Shown: positions 9,313 to 21,074, counted from the first letter of the stretch. The stretch is DNA of 64,000 nucleotides from Simiduia aestuariiviva (GCF_014192475.1 NZ_JACHXZ010000002.1:352429-416428); one strand, 5' to 3'. The notes: generated by a model from the sequence alone, not told the origin. Numbers and translations: made by a program.

Positions 9313-9882
9313 TCAAATACCTAGTCGCTGAATTGACGCAATGGGTTCGCCGTGGTTCCACAAGCTGGCAAATCGATGCTGCAAGTTTTTTACGGTGGGT
9401 CGGTCATCTAAATTCACAAAACCGTCAAAAATGTGGTGATCATGCTGTAATAAGACTTTGTCAGTATCACCGAGCATAAATTCGCGTTCGAGTTTGAATA
9501 TATTTTCGGGGTCAAAATCGAGGGGTAGGGCGCGTATTTTAATTTTATCGGAAAGCCGTTGCTGTAATCGAACTAACGGATGGTCATTACCTTGCAGTGA
9601 CGCAGCATGGCGTATCAAAATTTGGATGTTCACTCGCGCCGAGGCGCGTGCGCAGCTCGAACAAGCATCTAGAAAAATTGGCGCGGCATAAAAGGCTGGA
9701 TCTAAATGATTGCTGTAAATGCGCAGTTCGTGTCGAGTCGTTTGGGCCAGCTGGGCGCCAAACGCAATAAAAGCATCAATTTCAGATAGCATGATTAAGG
9801 AGGGCGTTGACTCCGCAGGAGCGGCGCCTTTGAGCTCATATTGCTCTTTTTCTTGCTCGCTTACACCGGGGTTGGGGTTCAC
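9313..9882 (-). CDS. Conserved hypothetical protein with PLD-like fold features
   Basis: A 189-residue soluble protein I recognise only as a conserved gammaproteobacterial hypothetical. Segments such as RHELRIYSNHLDPAFY, VNIQILIRHAASL and IKIRALPLDF resemble the strand pattern of phospholipase-D-like folds, but I see no HxKxxxxD motif, so catalysis is doubtful. Translation probably starts at a GTG (9882) with a strong GGAGGG seven bases upstream. It precedes the secretin-like gene by 4 bp and follows the GNAT gene by 59 bp, an arrangement I associate with Pseudomonas relatives, though I cannot confirm that here. Confidence 0.6.
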   Translation of the reverse strand: MNPNPGVSEQEKEQYELKGAAPAESTPSLIMLSEIDAFIAFGAQLAQTTRHELRIYSNHLDPAFYAAPIFLDACSSCARASARVNIQILIRHAASLQGNDHPLVRLQQRLSDKIKIRALPLDFDPENIFKLEREFMLGDTDKVLLQHDHHIFDGFVNLDDRPTVKNLQHRFASLWNHGEPIASIQRLGI

Positions 9883-9941
9883 TCGGTTGCCCTCCGTATA
9901 GCGTTGTGTGGTAAGCCGTGCGCAATCACATAGGCGCAGGG

Positions 9942-10382
9942 TTACAATTCAAGGCGCATAGCTTGATGTGGAATACGGGCCTCATAGAATATTTCACCAT
10001 AACACACAAACTTAGCCGTTTTGTAAAAGCCAACTGCCGTTTGTTGGGCATGCAAGTAGAGACTAGGCCTGCCCAATGCGCGCTCCGCAGATAAAAGATA
10101 GCGTAATAATAGCTGCCCCAAGCCAAGGTTGCGATAGCTCGGCGCCACTGCCATTCGTCCTAACTTGCCATCGAGGTCTACGCGAGCAACCGCTAGCGCG
10201 TTGCCTTCATTATCGCTAAGCAGGTAGTGTCTACACGCCTCATCGCGTTTGTCCCACACAATTTCAGAGGCGATCCCCTGTTCGTTGACAAACACCGCTT
10301 CTCGCAATACCGAAATGGTCTCTGAATAGTCTGCCCAAGCGCCGTAGCGTAGGGCGAGCGAATTAATTGCTTTCACTGTCAC
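9942..10382 (-). CDS. GNAT-family N-acetyltransferase
   Basis: A 146-residue single-domain GNAT acetyltransferase. The acetyl-CoA pyrophosphate-binding motif A is visible as RMAVAPSYRNLGLGQLLL (about 83-100), with R-N-L-G-L-G fitting the Q/R-x-x-G-x-G/A pattern. The general layout resembles the ElaA group. It starts at a GTG (10382) inside the last codons of the upstream cupin gene, overlapping it by 20 bp, so the two are translationally coupled. The partner encodes a likely ribosomal protein hydroxylase, but no acetyl-acceptor can be inferred. Confidence 0.82.
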   Translation of the reverse strand: MTVKAINSLALRYGAWADYSETISVLREAVFVNEQGIASEIVWDKRDEACRHYLLSDNEGNALAVARVDLDGKLGRMAVAPSYRNLGLGQLLLRYLLSAERALGRPSLYLHAQQTAVGFYKTAKFVCYGEIFYEARIPHQAMRLEL

Positions 10383-11535
10383 TTTCTACTGGGTCCTCAA
10401 ACCAAAGTAAATCCAATGCCACCAACTGGCTAATCAGTGCAGCTACGCCTCGCTGGGTTACCAAGGCCTGCCAACCATGAATGCTACGCTGATTGGCGAT
10501 CATCTGCGCTACAGCTGAGTCACAATCATAGGCCACGCCATTGGCAAATAAAACGTTTCCACGATAGGCAAAACGTGCGTCAGGGGCCTGGAATAGCGGA
10601 CCTTCATGCTCCTGAAGGTCCGCTGCGGCCTGGCTCAGCGCCTCTTCGTCTGGGACTTCTGGCGCGCCTTGGTCGGGTAGGTATTTGGGTTCTGTCATGT
10701 ATTTACCGAACCACCTGATGAGCTTTTCGGGCTGGTCTACGTGACTTTTGATAATGGCTTGTAACGTTGTAATGACGTGATCATCAATGTGTCCGGGTGT
10801 GGTGCCGGACGCACTATTTTGGTCTACATAGCGCAACTGGGCCGGCAGTTCACTACAGATTTCGGCCACATAATCATCCAGTATCTCAGTATGCGCTGGC
10901 GCTCTAAATCCTACTGAATACGTCATGCATTCCCCCTCAGCAATACCCCAGTGAGCAAATTGCGGGGGTACATAAAGCACGTCGCCAGGTTCCAGAACGA
11001 ACTCTTCGCGGGTGTCAAATTGCTTTAAAATATTGAGGGGGCTTTGTTCAACGCGCTCGCTATTCTCGTCACATTTTTGCCCGAGTTGCCAGCGCCGTCT
11101 GCCAAAACCCTGCACTAGAAATACATCGTAATAATCAAAATGGGGCCCGACGCTTGCACCTTCAGGCGCATAACTTACCATTAAGTCGTCGATTCGCCAG
11201 TTGGGAATAAAGCGAAATTTGTCGAGCAGGGCAGTGGCCTCGGGCACCCAATGATCTACTGCCTGCACCAGCAATGACCAACCGGAAGGTGGCAGTTGGT
11301 TAAAATCATCTTCAGTAAAGGGGCCCGCTCGCAGTTGCCATGGTTTGCCCTGGTCTTGCTCCAACACTATTCGCGACTCTACTTCCTCTTCCATCGCGAG
11401 TCCGGCCAGTTCGTCGGGCCCAATGGGATTCTCCCAATCGGGAAAAACGCCCCGTAATACCACGGGCTTCTTTTGCCAGTATTCTTTAAAAAATGCGTTT
11501 AACGCTACATCGCCAAGATGTGTCAGAGGGTTCAT
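10363..11535 (-). CDS. roxA: Cupin/JmjC-type 2-oxoglutarate oxygenase, likely ribosomal protein uL16 arginine hydroxylase
   Basis: A 390-residue Fe(II)/2-oxoglutarate oxygenase of the YcfD/RoxA type, which hydroxylates an Arg of ribosomal protein uL16. The iron triad is seen as H-x-D in VGPHFDYYDVFLVQG (about 130-144) and a distal His in PPQFAHWGIAEG (about 188-199). The N-terminal KPVVLRGVFPDW and the C-terminal winged-helix-like region fit the family. It lies between purB and the GNAT gene on the minus strand, separated from purB by a hairpin. The substrate is inferred from the family. Confidence 0.85.
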   Translation of the reverse strand: MNPLTHLGDVALNAFFKEYWQKKPVVLRGVFPDWENPIGPDELAGLAMEEEVESRIVLEQDQGKPWQLRAGPFTEDDFNQLPPSGWSLLVQAVDHWVPEATALLDKFRFIPNWRIDDLMVSYAPEGASVGPHFDYYDVFLVQGFGRRRWQLGQKCDENSERVEQSPLNILKQFDTREEFVLEPGDVLYVPPQFAHWGIAEGECMTYSVGFRAPAHTEILDDYVAEICSELPAQLRYVDQNSASGTTPGHIDDHVITTLQAIIKSHVDQPEKLIRWFGKYMTEPKYLPDQGAPEVPDEEALSQAAADLQEHEGPLFQAPDARFAYRGNVLFANGVAYDCDSAVAQMIANQRSIHGWQALVTQRGVAALISQLVALDLLWFEDPVESDSESN

Positions 11536-11556
11536 ATATTTCTCGATGACAATGAA

Positions 11557-11580
11557 TAACGGCAGCCTCAGCTGCCGTTA
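11557..11580 (-). terminator. Perfect hairpin between purB and the roxA-like gene
   Basis: TAACGGCAGC (11557-11566) pairs with GCTGCCGTTA (11571-11580) around CTCA. On the minus strand the tract after it is only TTATTC, so termination after purB may be partial. Confidence 0.55.
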
Positions 11581-11584
11581 TAGT

Positions 11585-12967
<1,383 letters not shown>

Positions 12968-13031
12968 CTAGGTGAAAATTCAGGGCGGGCATAGTACCCG
13001 AAAAGGGCGCTAAAGGCAGCTGATTACGGCG

Positions 13032-13664
13032 TTATTCTGCTGTTTTTTTGCGCAATTCATAGAGCTGGCGCTCGGCGGACTCAAGCAATTTAGCCCGATG
13101 TACCAACAGCTGCCAACGAGATCCCCCCATCTGTCGCCAAAGGGTGGCCGACCGAATGCCTGCCAAGAGCAGGCAGCGAATTTGATTGGCGATTCGCGGT
13201 TGCTGCAAATAGGTCATTTCACCCATAACCTGAATGCGGAAACTAAAGGTACTCAAGGTATCGGTATATATGGATGCTAGATTGGCCGTCAGATTTTCGT
13301 GGTCTGCACCAAAGTGCTCTAGCTGGTGACGGGCTTGAGTGATACGAGAACCAATGGTATCGAGCATAGCCGGGTGCTTGGATAGCTTCTTTTGCAGGTA
13401 GAGAAGGCCGTGCACATACCGATCCGCAAAGCTGCCTTTCTTTTTGCCCTTTTGGAGAAACTGAATGAGTGCAGCTAGGCCTGACTCTAACGATCCCTGA
13501 TAAACATCCTCTGGGTGCTCGGGCTGTTGCACGAATAAGCTGAGAATGAGCGTCTGGAAACTGTCTTTGTGCTTCAAACCTGTGGTCGCGAGCCGTTCCA
13601 CCTGGCTAGTCGCTTCAAAAATGCCCGCTAATGCGAGGGCTTGTACATCGATTTTATTCATCAA
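13032..13664 (-). CDS. hflD: High frequency lysogenization protein homologue HflD
   Basis: A 210-residue mostly alpha-helical protein of the HflD family, peripheral to the inner membrane; in E. coli it binds phage lambda CII. Its role in cells without lambda is unclear. The region LERLATTG through YQGSLESGLAALIQFL and the ending IRCLLLAGIRSATLWRQMGG are typical. The gene starts 9 bp after mnmA ends and sits between mnmA and purB, its classic position, which supports the call. Confidence 0.9.
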   Translation of the reverse strand: MMNKIDVQALALAGIFEATSQVERLATTGLKHKDSFQTLILSLFVQQPEHPEDVYQGSLESGLAALIQFLQKGKKKGSFADRYVHGLLYLQKKLSKHPAMLDTIGSRITQARHQLEHFGADHENLTANLASIYTDTLSTFSFRIQVMGEMTYLQQPRIANQIRCLLLAGIRSATLWRQMGGSRWQLLVHRAKLLESAERQLYELRKKTAE

Positions 13665-13673
13665 TTTGATGGC

Positions 13674-14765
13674 TTATAGATTAAAACTTGTGTCAATGAC
13701 GGCGCCGCCTAAGCAGGTATCGTCACTGTAGAATACGACATATTGTCCGGGTGTCACCGCCCGTTGCGGTTTGTCAAAGATCACCTTTAGTGCGCCATCT
13801 GACGTACGGGTGACTTCGCAGGCCTGGTCAGGCTGCCGATAGCGGGTTTTCGCCTTGCAGCGCAGTGGCAGGGAAGGTGCCTCATTGATCCAATGAATCT
13901 GGCTGGCCAACAGGGCATCTGTGTAGAGTGCGTCGTGATCGGTGCCTTGGGCAACGTGGAGCGTGTTGTTTTCAAGGTCTTTAGCCACAACAAACCACGG
14001 CTCTTCAGGGCAGCCCTTGACGCCGCCTATTCCAAGGCCCTGACGTTGCCCCAAGGTGTAGTACATCAGGCCGTGATGCTCTCCGATCACTCGGCCTTCC
14101 ATGGTTTTCATCGGACCCGGTTGGGCGGGCAGATATTGTTCAAGAAAGTCCTTAAACCGTCGCTCGCCGATAAAGCAAATACCAGTGGAATCTTTTTTAT
14201 TATGGGTGATGAGGTTGTGCTGTTCGGCTAACTGGCGCACCTGTGGCTTCTCTAGCTCACCCACTGGAAACAGGCTTTTCGCAAACTCCAATTCCCCAAC
14301 AGCGTGTAGAAAGTAGCTTTGGTCTTTATTTCCGTCGACGCCTTTTTTTAGGTAAGTTCGATTTTCAGCATCGGCGCGGCGAACATAATGGCCCGTGGCA
14401 ATGAAATCGGCACCCAGCGCCTCCGCATACTCGAGAAATACCTTAAATTTGATTTCACGATTACAGAGTATGTCTGGGTTTGGGGTGCGACCTGCTTGAT
14501 ACTCCTGCAGGAAATGCTCGAACACATTATCCCAATATTCTGCAGCGAAATTAGCGGTATGCAAGGGGATACCTAAGCGTTCACAGACCGCTTGAGCGTC
14601 GGCCAGATCTTCTTTTGCGGTGCAGTATTCGGTGCCATCGTCCTCATCCCAGTTCTTCATGAATAGACCTTCCACCTGATAACCCTGCTGGAGCAGCAGT
14701 AGGGCCGAGACGGAGGAGTCAACACCACCGGACATGCCGACAATGACTTTCGTTTGGCTATTCAT
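13674..14765 (-). CDS. mnmA: tRNA-specific 2-thiouridylase MnmA
   Basis: Makes 2-thiouridine at position 34 of tRNAs for Lys, Glu and Gln, taking sulfur from the IscS-Tus relay. At 363 residues it has the PP-loop ATP-binding motif [15 protein letters not shown] (9-23), the first catalytic Cys in [11 protein letters not shown] (about 95-105) and the persulfide Cys in [12 protein letters not shown] (about 198-209). It heads the mnmA-hflD pair; nudJ and rluE lie upstream on the same strand with a 30-bp gap. Confidence 0.97.
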   Translation of the reverse strand: MNSQTKVIVGMSGGVDSSVSALLLLQQGYQVEGLFMKNWDEDDGTEYCTAKEDLADAQAVCERLGIPLHTANFAAEYWDNVFEHFLQEYQAGRTPNPDILCNREIKFKVFLEYAEALGADFIATGHYVRRADAENRTYLKKGVDGNKDQSYFLHAVGELEFAKSLFPVGELEKPQVRQLAEQHNLITHNKKDSTGICFIGERRFKDFLEQYLPAQPGPMKTMEGRVIGEHHGLMYYTLGQRQGLGIGGVKGCPEEPWFVVAKDLENNTLHVAQGTDHDALYTDALLASQIHWINEAPSLPLRCKAKTRYRQPDQACEVTRTSDGALKVIFDKPQRAVTPGQYVVFYSDDTCLGGAVIDTSFNL

Positions 14766-14795
14766 GAGATCACCTTTGTTGCTGGGGCGGCGATT

Positions 14796-15245
14796 TTACC
14801 TGCCAAGACTAACAAGCTCCAGCGGTTGCGCACCCATTGACAGGTATTGGTCTAACACTTCCCCCACGAGTGGACTGCGCCACTGGTCTTTTAGAAGTTC
14901 TAGCTCGCCACGGGTAAGCCATAATACCTCCAAAATTTCTGGGTCTAAGCTTACATTAGCGCGTTTGCCCATTGGGCTCGCCACAAAGGTAAAGCGCAGA
15001 TAAGCGTTGCCATCTGGTGCAGCGAAGGTTGCCGCACTGACGAAGCCAGTGAGGGTGACGTCCCAACCGGTCTCCTCAAGGGTTTCTCGCTTTGCGGCAT
15101 CGAGCAGACTCTCATTGGCCTCCCAATGACCGGCAGGTTGATTAATCCGTACACCTTGTTCGGTATGTTCTCGGACGAATAGGAACGATGAATTGCGCTC
15201 AACAAGGGTAGCCACAGTCACTCTAGGGGACCAAACGGCAGTCAT
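14796..15245 (-). CDS. nudJ: Nudix hydrolase, NudJ (phosphatase) type
   Basis: A 149-residue Nudix hydrolase. The 23-residue Nudix box is complete: it opens GHWEANESLLDAAK and closes RETLEETGW, matching Gx5Ex7REUxEExGU. In E. coli NudJ hydrolyses nucleoside di- and triphosphates and thiamine pyrophosphate precursors. The start overlaps the stop of rluE by four bases (ATGA), showing translational coupling, and the rluE-nudJ-mnmA order is the known one in this group. Confidence 0.92.
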   Translation of the reverse strand: MTAVWSPRVTVATLVERNSSFLFVREHTEQGVRINQPAGHWEANESLLDAAKRETLEETGWDVTLTGFVSAATFAAPDGNAYLRFTFVASPMGKRANVSLDPEILEVLWLTRGELELLKDQWRSPLVGEVLDQYLSMGAQPLELVSLGR

Positions 15246-15898
15246 TTGGCACTCCTGGGCCGGCGTTTCCCCTGTTGGGGCACGCGGTGTTTGGTCGTTC
15301 GTACCTGAGGTAGGTGAATTTGCTCGGTACGAAATTCGCCAGGTAAGAGCTGGTCAATCCGCCATGGGCCAATGGCCACTCGCACTAAGCGCAGAGTAGG
15401 GTGCCCAATAGCGGCAGTCATTCGACGAACTTGGCGGTTTCGGCCTTCTCGAATTTCTAATTCCAGCCAGCTGTCTACAATATTCTTTCGCGATCTGACC
15501 GGGGGATTCCTTAGCCAAAGTGGCGGGGCCTCAATCACTTTCACCTTTGCGGGTTTACAGGGCCCATCATTAAGTAACACGCCGCGGCGCAGGGCGTCGA
15601 GGGCGCTATCTTCGATTTCTCCTTCTACCTGCACCCAGTAGGTTTTAGGCAGTTTGTGTGCTGGGTCCGCAATCCTATGTTGAAGTTGGCCGTCGTCGGT
15701 TAGCAAGACTAAACCTTCCGAGTCATAGTCTAATCGCCCAGCGGGATAAACATCGGGGATGTCCAAAAAATTGGCGAGCGTGGCGCGACCGTCGTCATCA
15801 GTAAATTGGCACAAGACGTTAAAAGGTTTGTTAAACAACACTAAGTTAGCCACGGTACCTCTGGAGCCCAGCGAGCGCCTACTGAATTGGAATCGCAT
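15242..15898 (-). CDS. rluE: 23S rRNA pseudouridine synthase RluE
   Basis: A 218-residue RsuA/RluE-family enzyme that isomerises U2457 of 23S rRNA. The catalytic Asp is in AGRLDYDSEGLVLLTDD (about 53-69), and the EIREGRNRQVRRM block near 147-159 is conserved in the family. No N-terminal S4 domain is present, as expected for RluE. The ATG at 15898 is assigned; a GTG some 15 codons later (VANLVLFNKP) is also possible and would give a length nearer the E. coli protein without its tail. It is divergent from icd. Confidence 0.93.
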   Translation of the reverse strand: MRFQFSRRSLGSRGTVANLVLFNKPFNVLCQFTDDDGRATLANFLDIPDVYPAGRLDYDSEGLVLLTDDGQLQHRIADPAHKLPKTYWVQVEGEIEDSALDALRRGVLLNDGPCKPAKVKVIEAPPLWLRNPPVRSRKNIVDSWLELEIREGRNRQVRRMTAAIGHPTLRLVRVAIGPWRIDQLLPGEFRTEQIHLPQVRTTKHRVPQQGKRRPRSAK

Positions 15899-16069
15899 GC
15901 GCTTTAGCTATTCATTTAAATGATAGGGAGATTAAATTTTTGCGAATAATAGTCGCAACACGGCATGCTATCATGCAAAGCAGTTGGGCCGGCATACATC
16001 GCCCAAAACCACGCCAACAATTACTTGCCGCTTCGTACCGGTAGGGCGCAGTCAATAAGGGAGTAAGAC

Positions 16070-17326
16070 ATGGGATACCAACACATCCAAGTACCGACCG
16101 ATGGTGAAAAAATCACTGTAAATGCAGATTTTTCGTTAAATGTACCAGAGCGACCAATTATCCCCTTTATTGAAGGCGATGGTATCGGGATAGACATCAC
16201 GCCGGTCATGCGCAAGGTGACAGACGCCGCTGTGAGGAAGGCCTATGGCGGTGCGCGCTCGATAGCGTGGATGGAGGTCTATTGTGGTGAAAAGGCCGCA
16301 GAAAAGTACACCGGTGATTGGTTCCCTGCAGAAACATTGGATGCCATTCGCGAGTATGTCGTGAGCATTAAAGGGCCTTTGACGACGCCGGTTGGGGGCG
16401 GTTTCAGGTCACTCAATGTCGCCTTGCGGCAAGAAATGGATCTCTATGTCTGCCAGCGGCCGGTGCGCTGGTTTAAAGGTGTTCCTTCCCCAGTGAAAGA
16501 ACCTGGCAAGGTAGATATGGTCATTTTTCGAGAGAATTCTGAGGACATCTACGCCGGCATCGAATGGAAGGCAGGGTCCACCGAAGCGCAAAAAATTGTA
16601 GATTTTTTGCAGAAGGAAATGGGGGTTACCAAAATACGATTCCCCGAAAATGTTGGCATTGGCATCAAACCTGTATCCGCTGAAGGCACCAAGCGTTTGG
16701 TCCGCAAGGCGATCCAGTACGCGGTAGATCAAGACTTGCCCTCCGTGACTTTGGTGCACAAGGGCAACATTATGAAATTTACCGAGGGTGCATTTTGCGA
16801 TTGGGGTTACGAGTTGGCGCGCGAAGAGTTTGGCGCAACGCCGCTCGACGGCGGCCCGTGGCACGCGTTCATCAATCCCAAAACAGGTAAGCAAATTGTT
16901 ATAAAAGATGTCATTGCCGACGCTATGCTCCAGCAAATATTGTTGCGGCCCAGTGAGTATCAGGTGATAGCAACCTTAAACCTCAATGGTGATTACCTCT
17001 CCGATGCACTGGCCGCCCAAGTCGGGGGGATTGGTATTGCTCCCGGTGCTAATAGTTCCGACGCGGTCGCGTTATTTGAAGCGACCCATGGCACGGCGCC
17101 GAAATATGCCGGCCAAGATAAAGTCAATCCAGGCTCGCTAATTTTATCTGCGGAAATGATGTTGCGGCACATGGGTTGGAAAGAGGCCGCTGATTTGATT
17201 ATTGCGGGCGTCGAGGGAGCAATTGGTGACAAAACGGTAACGTACGACTTCGAACGATTGATGGATGATGCAAAATTGTTGTCTTGCTCGGAGTTTGGTG
17301 AGGCCATTATTGCCAAGATCGGATAA
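16070..17326 (+). CDS. icd: Isocitrate dehydrogenase [NADP], homodimeric type
   Basis: Oxidatively decarboxylates isocitrate to 2-oxoglutarate in the TCA cycle. At 418 residues it matches the E. coli-type dimer (416). The substrate-binding segment [12 protein letters not shown] contains Ser114, which is Ser113 in E. coli, the residue switched off by AceK phosphorylation. The coenzyme segment [19 protein letters not shown] has the Lys-Tyr pair of NADP specificity. A second, unrelated monomeric isocitrate dehydrogenase lies at 40733-42967. With isocitrate lyase also here, this enzyme stands at the branch between TCA cycle and glyoxylate shunt; aceK is not in the window. Confidence 0.97.
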   Translation: MGYQHIQVPTDGEKITVNADFSLNVPERPIIPFIEGDGIGIDITPVMRKVTDAAVRKAYGGARSIAWMEVYCGEKAAEKYTGDWFPAETLDAIREYVVSIKGPLTTPVGGGFRSLNVALRQEMDLYVCQRPVRWFKGVPSPVKEPGKVDMVIFRENSEDIYAGIEWKAGSTEAQKIVDFLQKEMGVTKIRFPENVGIGIKPVSAEGTKRLVRKAIQYAVDQDLPSVTLVHKGNIMKFTEGAFCDWGYELAREEFGATPLDGGPWHAFINPKTGKQIVIKDVIADAMLQQILLRPSEYQVIATLNLNGDYLSDALAAQVGGIGIAPGANSSDAVALFEATHGTAPKYAGQDKVNPGSLILSAEMMLRHMGWKEAADLIIAGVEGAIGDKTVTYDFERLMDDAKLLSCSEFGEAIIAKIG

Positions 17327-17414
17327 AAAGATGCTTTAGGTGCCACCACGGAGCCCCCTAAAAGAGGGTTCCTTAAGCTTACTGGCTTTAAACCTTAGCT
17401 TTAAATCTTGGGGT

Positions 17415-17681
17415 TTAGGTGGCCACAGCCTGCAGCATTGGCTTGCTCTCCGATGGCGGAGCGGCAGCCTCACTTGCCTCACACGCTTGAATATTGGTCG
17501 CGTGGAGGCCTTTATCTCCCTCAACCACATCAAAGCTCACGGTTTGCCCAGCTTTGAGTGTGCGATAACCGTCCATCTGGATCGCTGAATAGTGCGCAAA
17601 AAGGTCTTCACCGCCAGCGTCGGGCAGTATAAAACCGTAACCTTTGGCATTGTTGAACCACTTAACTGTACCTGTAGGCAT
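17415..17681 (-). CDS. cspD: Cold-shock-domain protein CspD
   Basis: An 88-residue protein with one cold-shock domain, binding single-stranded nucleic acid. RNP1 is KGYGFI (13-18) and RNP2 is DLFAHY (26-31), the CspD variant of the usual DVFVHF. The Ala/Ser/Glu-rich C-terminal tail of about 20 residues also fits CspD, which in E. coli slows replication in stationary phase. It is divergent from clpS, the standard cspD/clpS-clpA arrangement. Upstream, at 17718-17736, TTTTATA and TATAAAA form a 7-bp dyad that may be part of its promoter. Confidence 0.92.
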   Translation of the reverse strand: MPTGTVKWFNNAKGYGFILPDAGGEDLFAHYSAIQMDGYRTLKAGQTVSFDVVEGDKGLHATNIQACEASEAAAPPSESKPMLQAVAT

Positions 17682-17958
17682 AGGTAAATCCTTCTATCAC
17701 CCTGATTTGAAACGTGTTTTTATAGTTTTTATAAAAGCACAACCTTCTAAACTGAAGCATGCAAGCCCTTGTGGCGCCTGCGAATAATCCCCATATAAAT
17801 CAAAGGGGTACTGGGGATGTGGTCAAAAATTAGCTGGATAACACATCTTTTAACCAACTGAGCCGGTCATGTCAAGGGATTCGGGCACTACGGGCAGTAT
17901 TCTCTAAGAACTTAGGTAAAATGGTGATGTCAAAATTAGCAACTCATAGTGGACCTAC

Positions 17959-18342
17959 ATGGGAAATCTTAAATTTCTTCAACTAACATTAAGTAGTCAG
18001 GACGACGATAGCGGTGATTATGTCGATCAAGACCGTGGATTAGCCGTACAAGAGGCCGAGCCTACACTTAAGCGGCCGTCCATGTACAAAGTGGTTTTGA
18101 TGAATGATGACTACACACCTATGGATTTTGTGGTTGAGGTGCTAGAGGGCTTCTTCTCCATGAACCGAGAAAAGGCTGTAAAAGTGATGTTGCAGGTCCA
18201 CACCCAAGGCAAAGGCGTATGTGGGGTGTTTACCCGAGATATCGCAGAAACGAAGGCTGCTCAGGTTAATCAGTTTGCAAGAGAGAATCAGCACCCACTT
18301 TTATGCGAAATAGAAGCTGCTGGTGAAGGTGACGAAGCTTAG
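17959..18342 (+). CDS. clpS: ClpS, ClpAP adaptor
   Basis: The N-recognin that delivers proteins with N-terminal Leu, Phe, Tyr or Trp to ClpAP. It has 127 residues. The ligand-binding core is plain: [20 protein letters not shown] (about 42-61), with Asn-Asp-Asp contacting the free N-terminus, and the [20 protein letters not shown] segment. The N-terminal arm of about 40 residues is longer than in E. coli, where that arm regulates ClpA. clpA begins 12 bp downstream. Confidence 0.97.
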   Translation: MGNLKFLQLTLSSQDDDSGDYVDQDRGLAVQEAEPTLKRPSMYKVVLMNDDYTPMDFVVEVLEGFFSMNREKAVKVMLQVHTQGKGVCGVFTRDIAETKAAQVNQFARENQHPLLCEIEAAGEGDEA

Positions 18343-18354
18343 AGGTTATTAAAG

Positions 18355-20640
18355 ATGTTAAGCAAAGACTTGGAAGTTACCTTAAATCTGGCTTTTAAAG
18401 GAGCCAGAGCGAAGCGCCATGAGTTCATGACGGTTGAACACCTACTGCTCGCATTGCTAGACAATGAATCCGCAGCCACTGTGTTGAGGGCCTGCGGGGC
18501 TGACCTGAATAAGCTACGCAAAGAATTGATCGAATTTGTCGATTCGACGACCCCGCTCATACCGGAAAATGATCCTGAGCGAGAAACGCAACCCACCCTA
18601 GGGTTTCAGCGTGTGCTACAGCGCGCCGTATTTCATGTCCAGTCCTCAGGTAAAAAAGAGGTTACAGGTGCAAATGTCTTGGTCGCCATCTTTAGCGAAC
18701 AAGAAAGTCAGGCTGTCTATTATCTCAAGCAACAATCTATTGCGCGAATCGATGTCGTAAATTACATCACCCACGGGATTTCAAAGGTGTCTGGCCACTC
18801 AGGTCACACGGCGCCTGAGCAGCAGCCAGATTCTGTTGATGAAGAGGCTGTGAGTGAGTCAGGCGCGCAGCAAAGTCCGCTCGATAGCTTTACCACCAAT
18901 TTAAACGAATTGGCCGCGGGTGGTAAAATTGATCCGTTGGTAGGGCGCGCAGATGAAGTGGAGCGGGTTGCGCAAGTACTTGCACGCAGACGTAAAAACA
19001 ATCCGCTTTTAGTTGGCGAGTCGGGCGTTGGCAAGACTGCTATCGCAGAGGGACTGGCAAAGAAAATAGTGGAAGGCGAAGTTCCTGAAACATTATTAGA
19101 TTCCGTTGTTTATTCTCTTGATCTCGGATCACTATTGGCGGGCACTAAATACCGGGGTGATTTCGAAAAACGTTTTAAGGGCTTGTTAGCGGATCTTCGG
19201 AAACAGGACAACGCCATTTTATTTATCGATGAAATTCATACCATTATTGGTGCTGGCGCGGCATCAGGTGGCGTAATGGATGCCTCCAATCTCCTTAAGC
19301 CATTATTAACGTCTGGAGAGATGCGGTGTATTGGCTCCACCACATTCCAAGAATATCGCGGAATATTTGAAAAAGATCGCGCCTTGTCTCGCCGCTTCCA
19401 AAAAATTGATGTCAATGAGCCATCCATAGACGACACCTATCACATTTTAAAAGGGTTAAAGAGCAGGTTTGAAGAGCATCACGGTCTAAAATACACGGAC
19501 ACAGCACTGCGCGCCGCGGCTGAGTTAGCCGGGAAATATATCAATGACCGCTTTATGCCAGATAAAGCCATTGATGTTATTGATGAAGCCGGTGCGTTCC
19601 AGCAATTGCAACCGGCAAATAAACGCAAGAAGCAAATTGGCGTTGCGGACATCGAAGCAATGGTTGCGAAAATTGCACGAATTCCACCAAAAAGCGTATC
19701 GAGTAATGATAAAGAGCAGTTGCGAACGCTCGAGGACCAATTGCGCATGGTGGTATTTGGTCAAAACGAAGCCGTTGGGACCATCGCGACATCTATTAAG
19801 CTGGCCCGTGCCGGCCTCGGCGCTGGCGAAAAACCCATTGGCTCATTTTTGTTAGCAGGCCCAACGGGCGTGGGCAAAACCGAAATTTGTAGGCAGCTGG
19901 CGAAATTGATGGGTATCGAGTTGCTTCGCTTTGACATGTCTGAATATATGGAGCGCCACACCGTATCGCGTTTGATTGGGGCGCCACCTGGCTATGTAGG
20001 TTTCGATCAAGGAGGTTTGTTAACTGATGCAGTCACCAAACATCCACACAGTGTCGTGCTTTTGGACGAAATTGAAAAGGCGCACCCTGAAGTCTTTAAC
20101 TTGTTGTTGCAGGTAATGGATCACGGAACACTCACCGATAATAATGGGCGCAAGGCAGATTTCCGAAATGTTATTTTAGTTATGACAACCAATGCTGGCG
20201 CTCAAGTGTTGAGCAAGCGCTCCATGGGCTTTACCGACCAAGACAACAGCACCGACGGCATGGAAGAAATTAAAAAGGCGTTTACGCCTGAATTCCGAAA
20301 CCGGTTGGATGCAGTTGTTCAGTTTGCACCTCTTACACTCGATGTTATCAAAACCGTCGTCGATAAATTCCTGGTTGAGCTACAGGTGCAGTTGGATGAC
20401 AAGCATGTGCAGTTAACCGTGACCGAGGCCGCGCGCGATTGGCTTGCAATACATGGCTATGATGAAAAGATGGGGGCTCGACCAATGTCGCGCTTGATTC
20501 AAGAAAAAATCAAGAAGCCGTTGGCAGAGATGGTGTTATTTGGTGAGCTGGCTGATGCCGGCGGACAGGTCATCGTCGACGAAGAGGAGGGTGAGTTGGT
20601 CGTTGCTACCGAGAACACCAAAGAGCCCGCCATGACTTGA
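18355..20640 (+). CDS. clpA: ATP-dependent Clp protease ATP-binding subunit ClpA
   Basis: AAA+ unfoldase that feeds ClpP. At 761 residues it matches the family (758 in E. coli). Order: N-domain (1-145) that docks ClpS; D1 with Walker [10 protein letters not shown] (about 221-229) and Walker [10 protein letters not shown]2 with GPTGVGKTE (about 503-511) and [15 protein letters not shown]. Near residue 620 ALDAVVQ-like ClpP loop residues are less clear than in E. coli, which I have not resolved. It follows clpS in one operon and ends at a strong terminator. clpP is not in this window. Confidence 0.97.
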   Translation: MLSKDLEVTLNLAFKGARAKRHEFMTVEHLLLALLDNESAATVLRACGADLNKLRKELIEFVDSTTPLIPENDPERETQPTLGFQRVLQRAVFHVQSSGKKEVTGANVLVAIFSEQESQAVYYLKQQSIARIDVVNYITHGISKVSGHSGHTAPEQQPDSVDEEAVSESGAQQSPLDSFTTNLNELAAGGKIDPLVGRADEVERVAQVLARRRKNNPLLVGESGVGKTAIAEGLAKKIVEGEVPETLLDSVVYSLDLGSLLAGTKYRGDFEKRFKGLLADLRKQDNAILFIDEIHTIIGAGAASGGVMDASNLLKPLLTSGEMRCIGSTTFQEYRGIFEKDRALSRRFQKIDVNEPSIDDTYHILKGLKSRFEEHHGLKYTDTALRAAAELAGKYINDRFMPDKAIDVIDEAGAFQQLQPANKRKKQIGVADIEAMVAKIARIPPKSVSSNDKEQLRTLEDQLRMVVFGQNEAVGTIATSIKLARAGLGAGEKPIGSFLLAGPTGVGKTEICRQLAKLMGIELLRFDMSEYMERHTVSRLIGAPPGYVGFDQGGLLTDAVTKHPHSVVLLDEIEKAHPEVFNLLLQVMDHGTLTDNNGRKADFRNVILVMTTNAGAQVLSKRSMGFTDQDNSTDGMEEIKKAFTPEFRNRLDAVVQFAPLTLDVIKTVVDKFLVELQVQLDDKHVQLTVTEAARDWLAIHGYDEKMGARPMSRLIQEKIKKPLAEMVLFGELADAGGQVIVDEEEGELVVATENTKEPAMT

Positions 20641-20660
20641 TCCCAAATACACCAGACATA

Positions 20661-20690
20661 AAAAAGGCAGCTTTAGCTGCCTTTTTTTAT
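20661..20690. terminator. Intrinsic terminator after clpA
   Basis: AAAAAGGCAGCT (20661-20672) pairs with AGCTGCCTTTTT (20675-20686) with more T after it. The A and T runs on both sides make it usable in both directions, so it may also serve infA. Confidence 0.85.
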
Positions 20691-20752
20691 GTCCTGCAAG
20701 TGTCACCTTACAGCCGAATCGTGAGCTTCAACCGGCCAGCGGTCTGGACCGA

Positions 20753-20971
20753 TTAGCGAGCCCGGTAGGTGATGCGACCTTTGCTTAAGTCGTAAGGTGT
20801 TAATTCGACTTTAACTTTATCGCCCGTCAGAATACGGATGTAGTTTTTACGCATTTTTCCGGAGATGTGTGCAATGACCACATGACCGTTTTCGAGCTTA
20901 ACTTTAAAGGTGGTGTTTGGCAGGGTATCTACCACTTCACCTTCCATTTCAATATGATCTTCGCGTGCCAT
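20753..20971 (-). CDS. infA: Translation initiation factor IF-1
   Basis: A 72-residue OB-fold protein that occupies the ribosomal A site during initiation. The sequence from [19 protein letters not shown] to GRITYRAR matches the universal family over its whole length. An in-frame ATG at 21043 would add 24 residues with no family support, so the ATG at 20971 is chosen. The position between clpA and the aminoacyl-transferase genes aat and bpt is conserved in this lineage. Confidence 0.97.
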   Translation of the reverse strand: MAREDHIEMEGEVVDTLPNTTFKVKLENGHVVIAHISGKMRKNYIRILTGDKVKVELTPYDLSKGRITYRAR

Positions 20972-21074
20972 CCGGCAATGTCCTCTTTGATGCATATGTC
21001 GGCCGGAAAACTGGCCAAATTCGAGAAGGCGGCAATTGTGCACTAAATCAACTCAGCCGCCAAGGATGACAGCA

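Noticed and set aside
16409..16936. 175-codon minus-strand frame inside icd
   Set aside because: Antisense shadow of a highly conserved enzyme with no recognisable motif.
20972..21043. 24-residue N-terminal extension of IF-1
   Set aside because: IF-1 is uniform in length (about 72 residues) and the extension has no family match.
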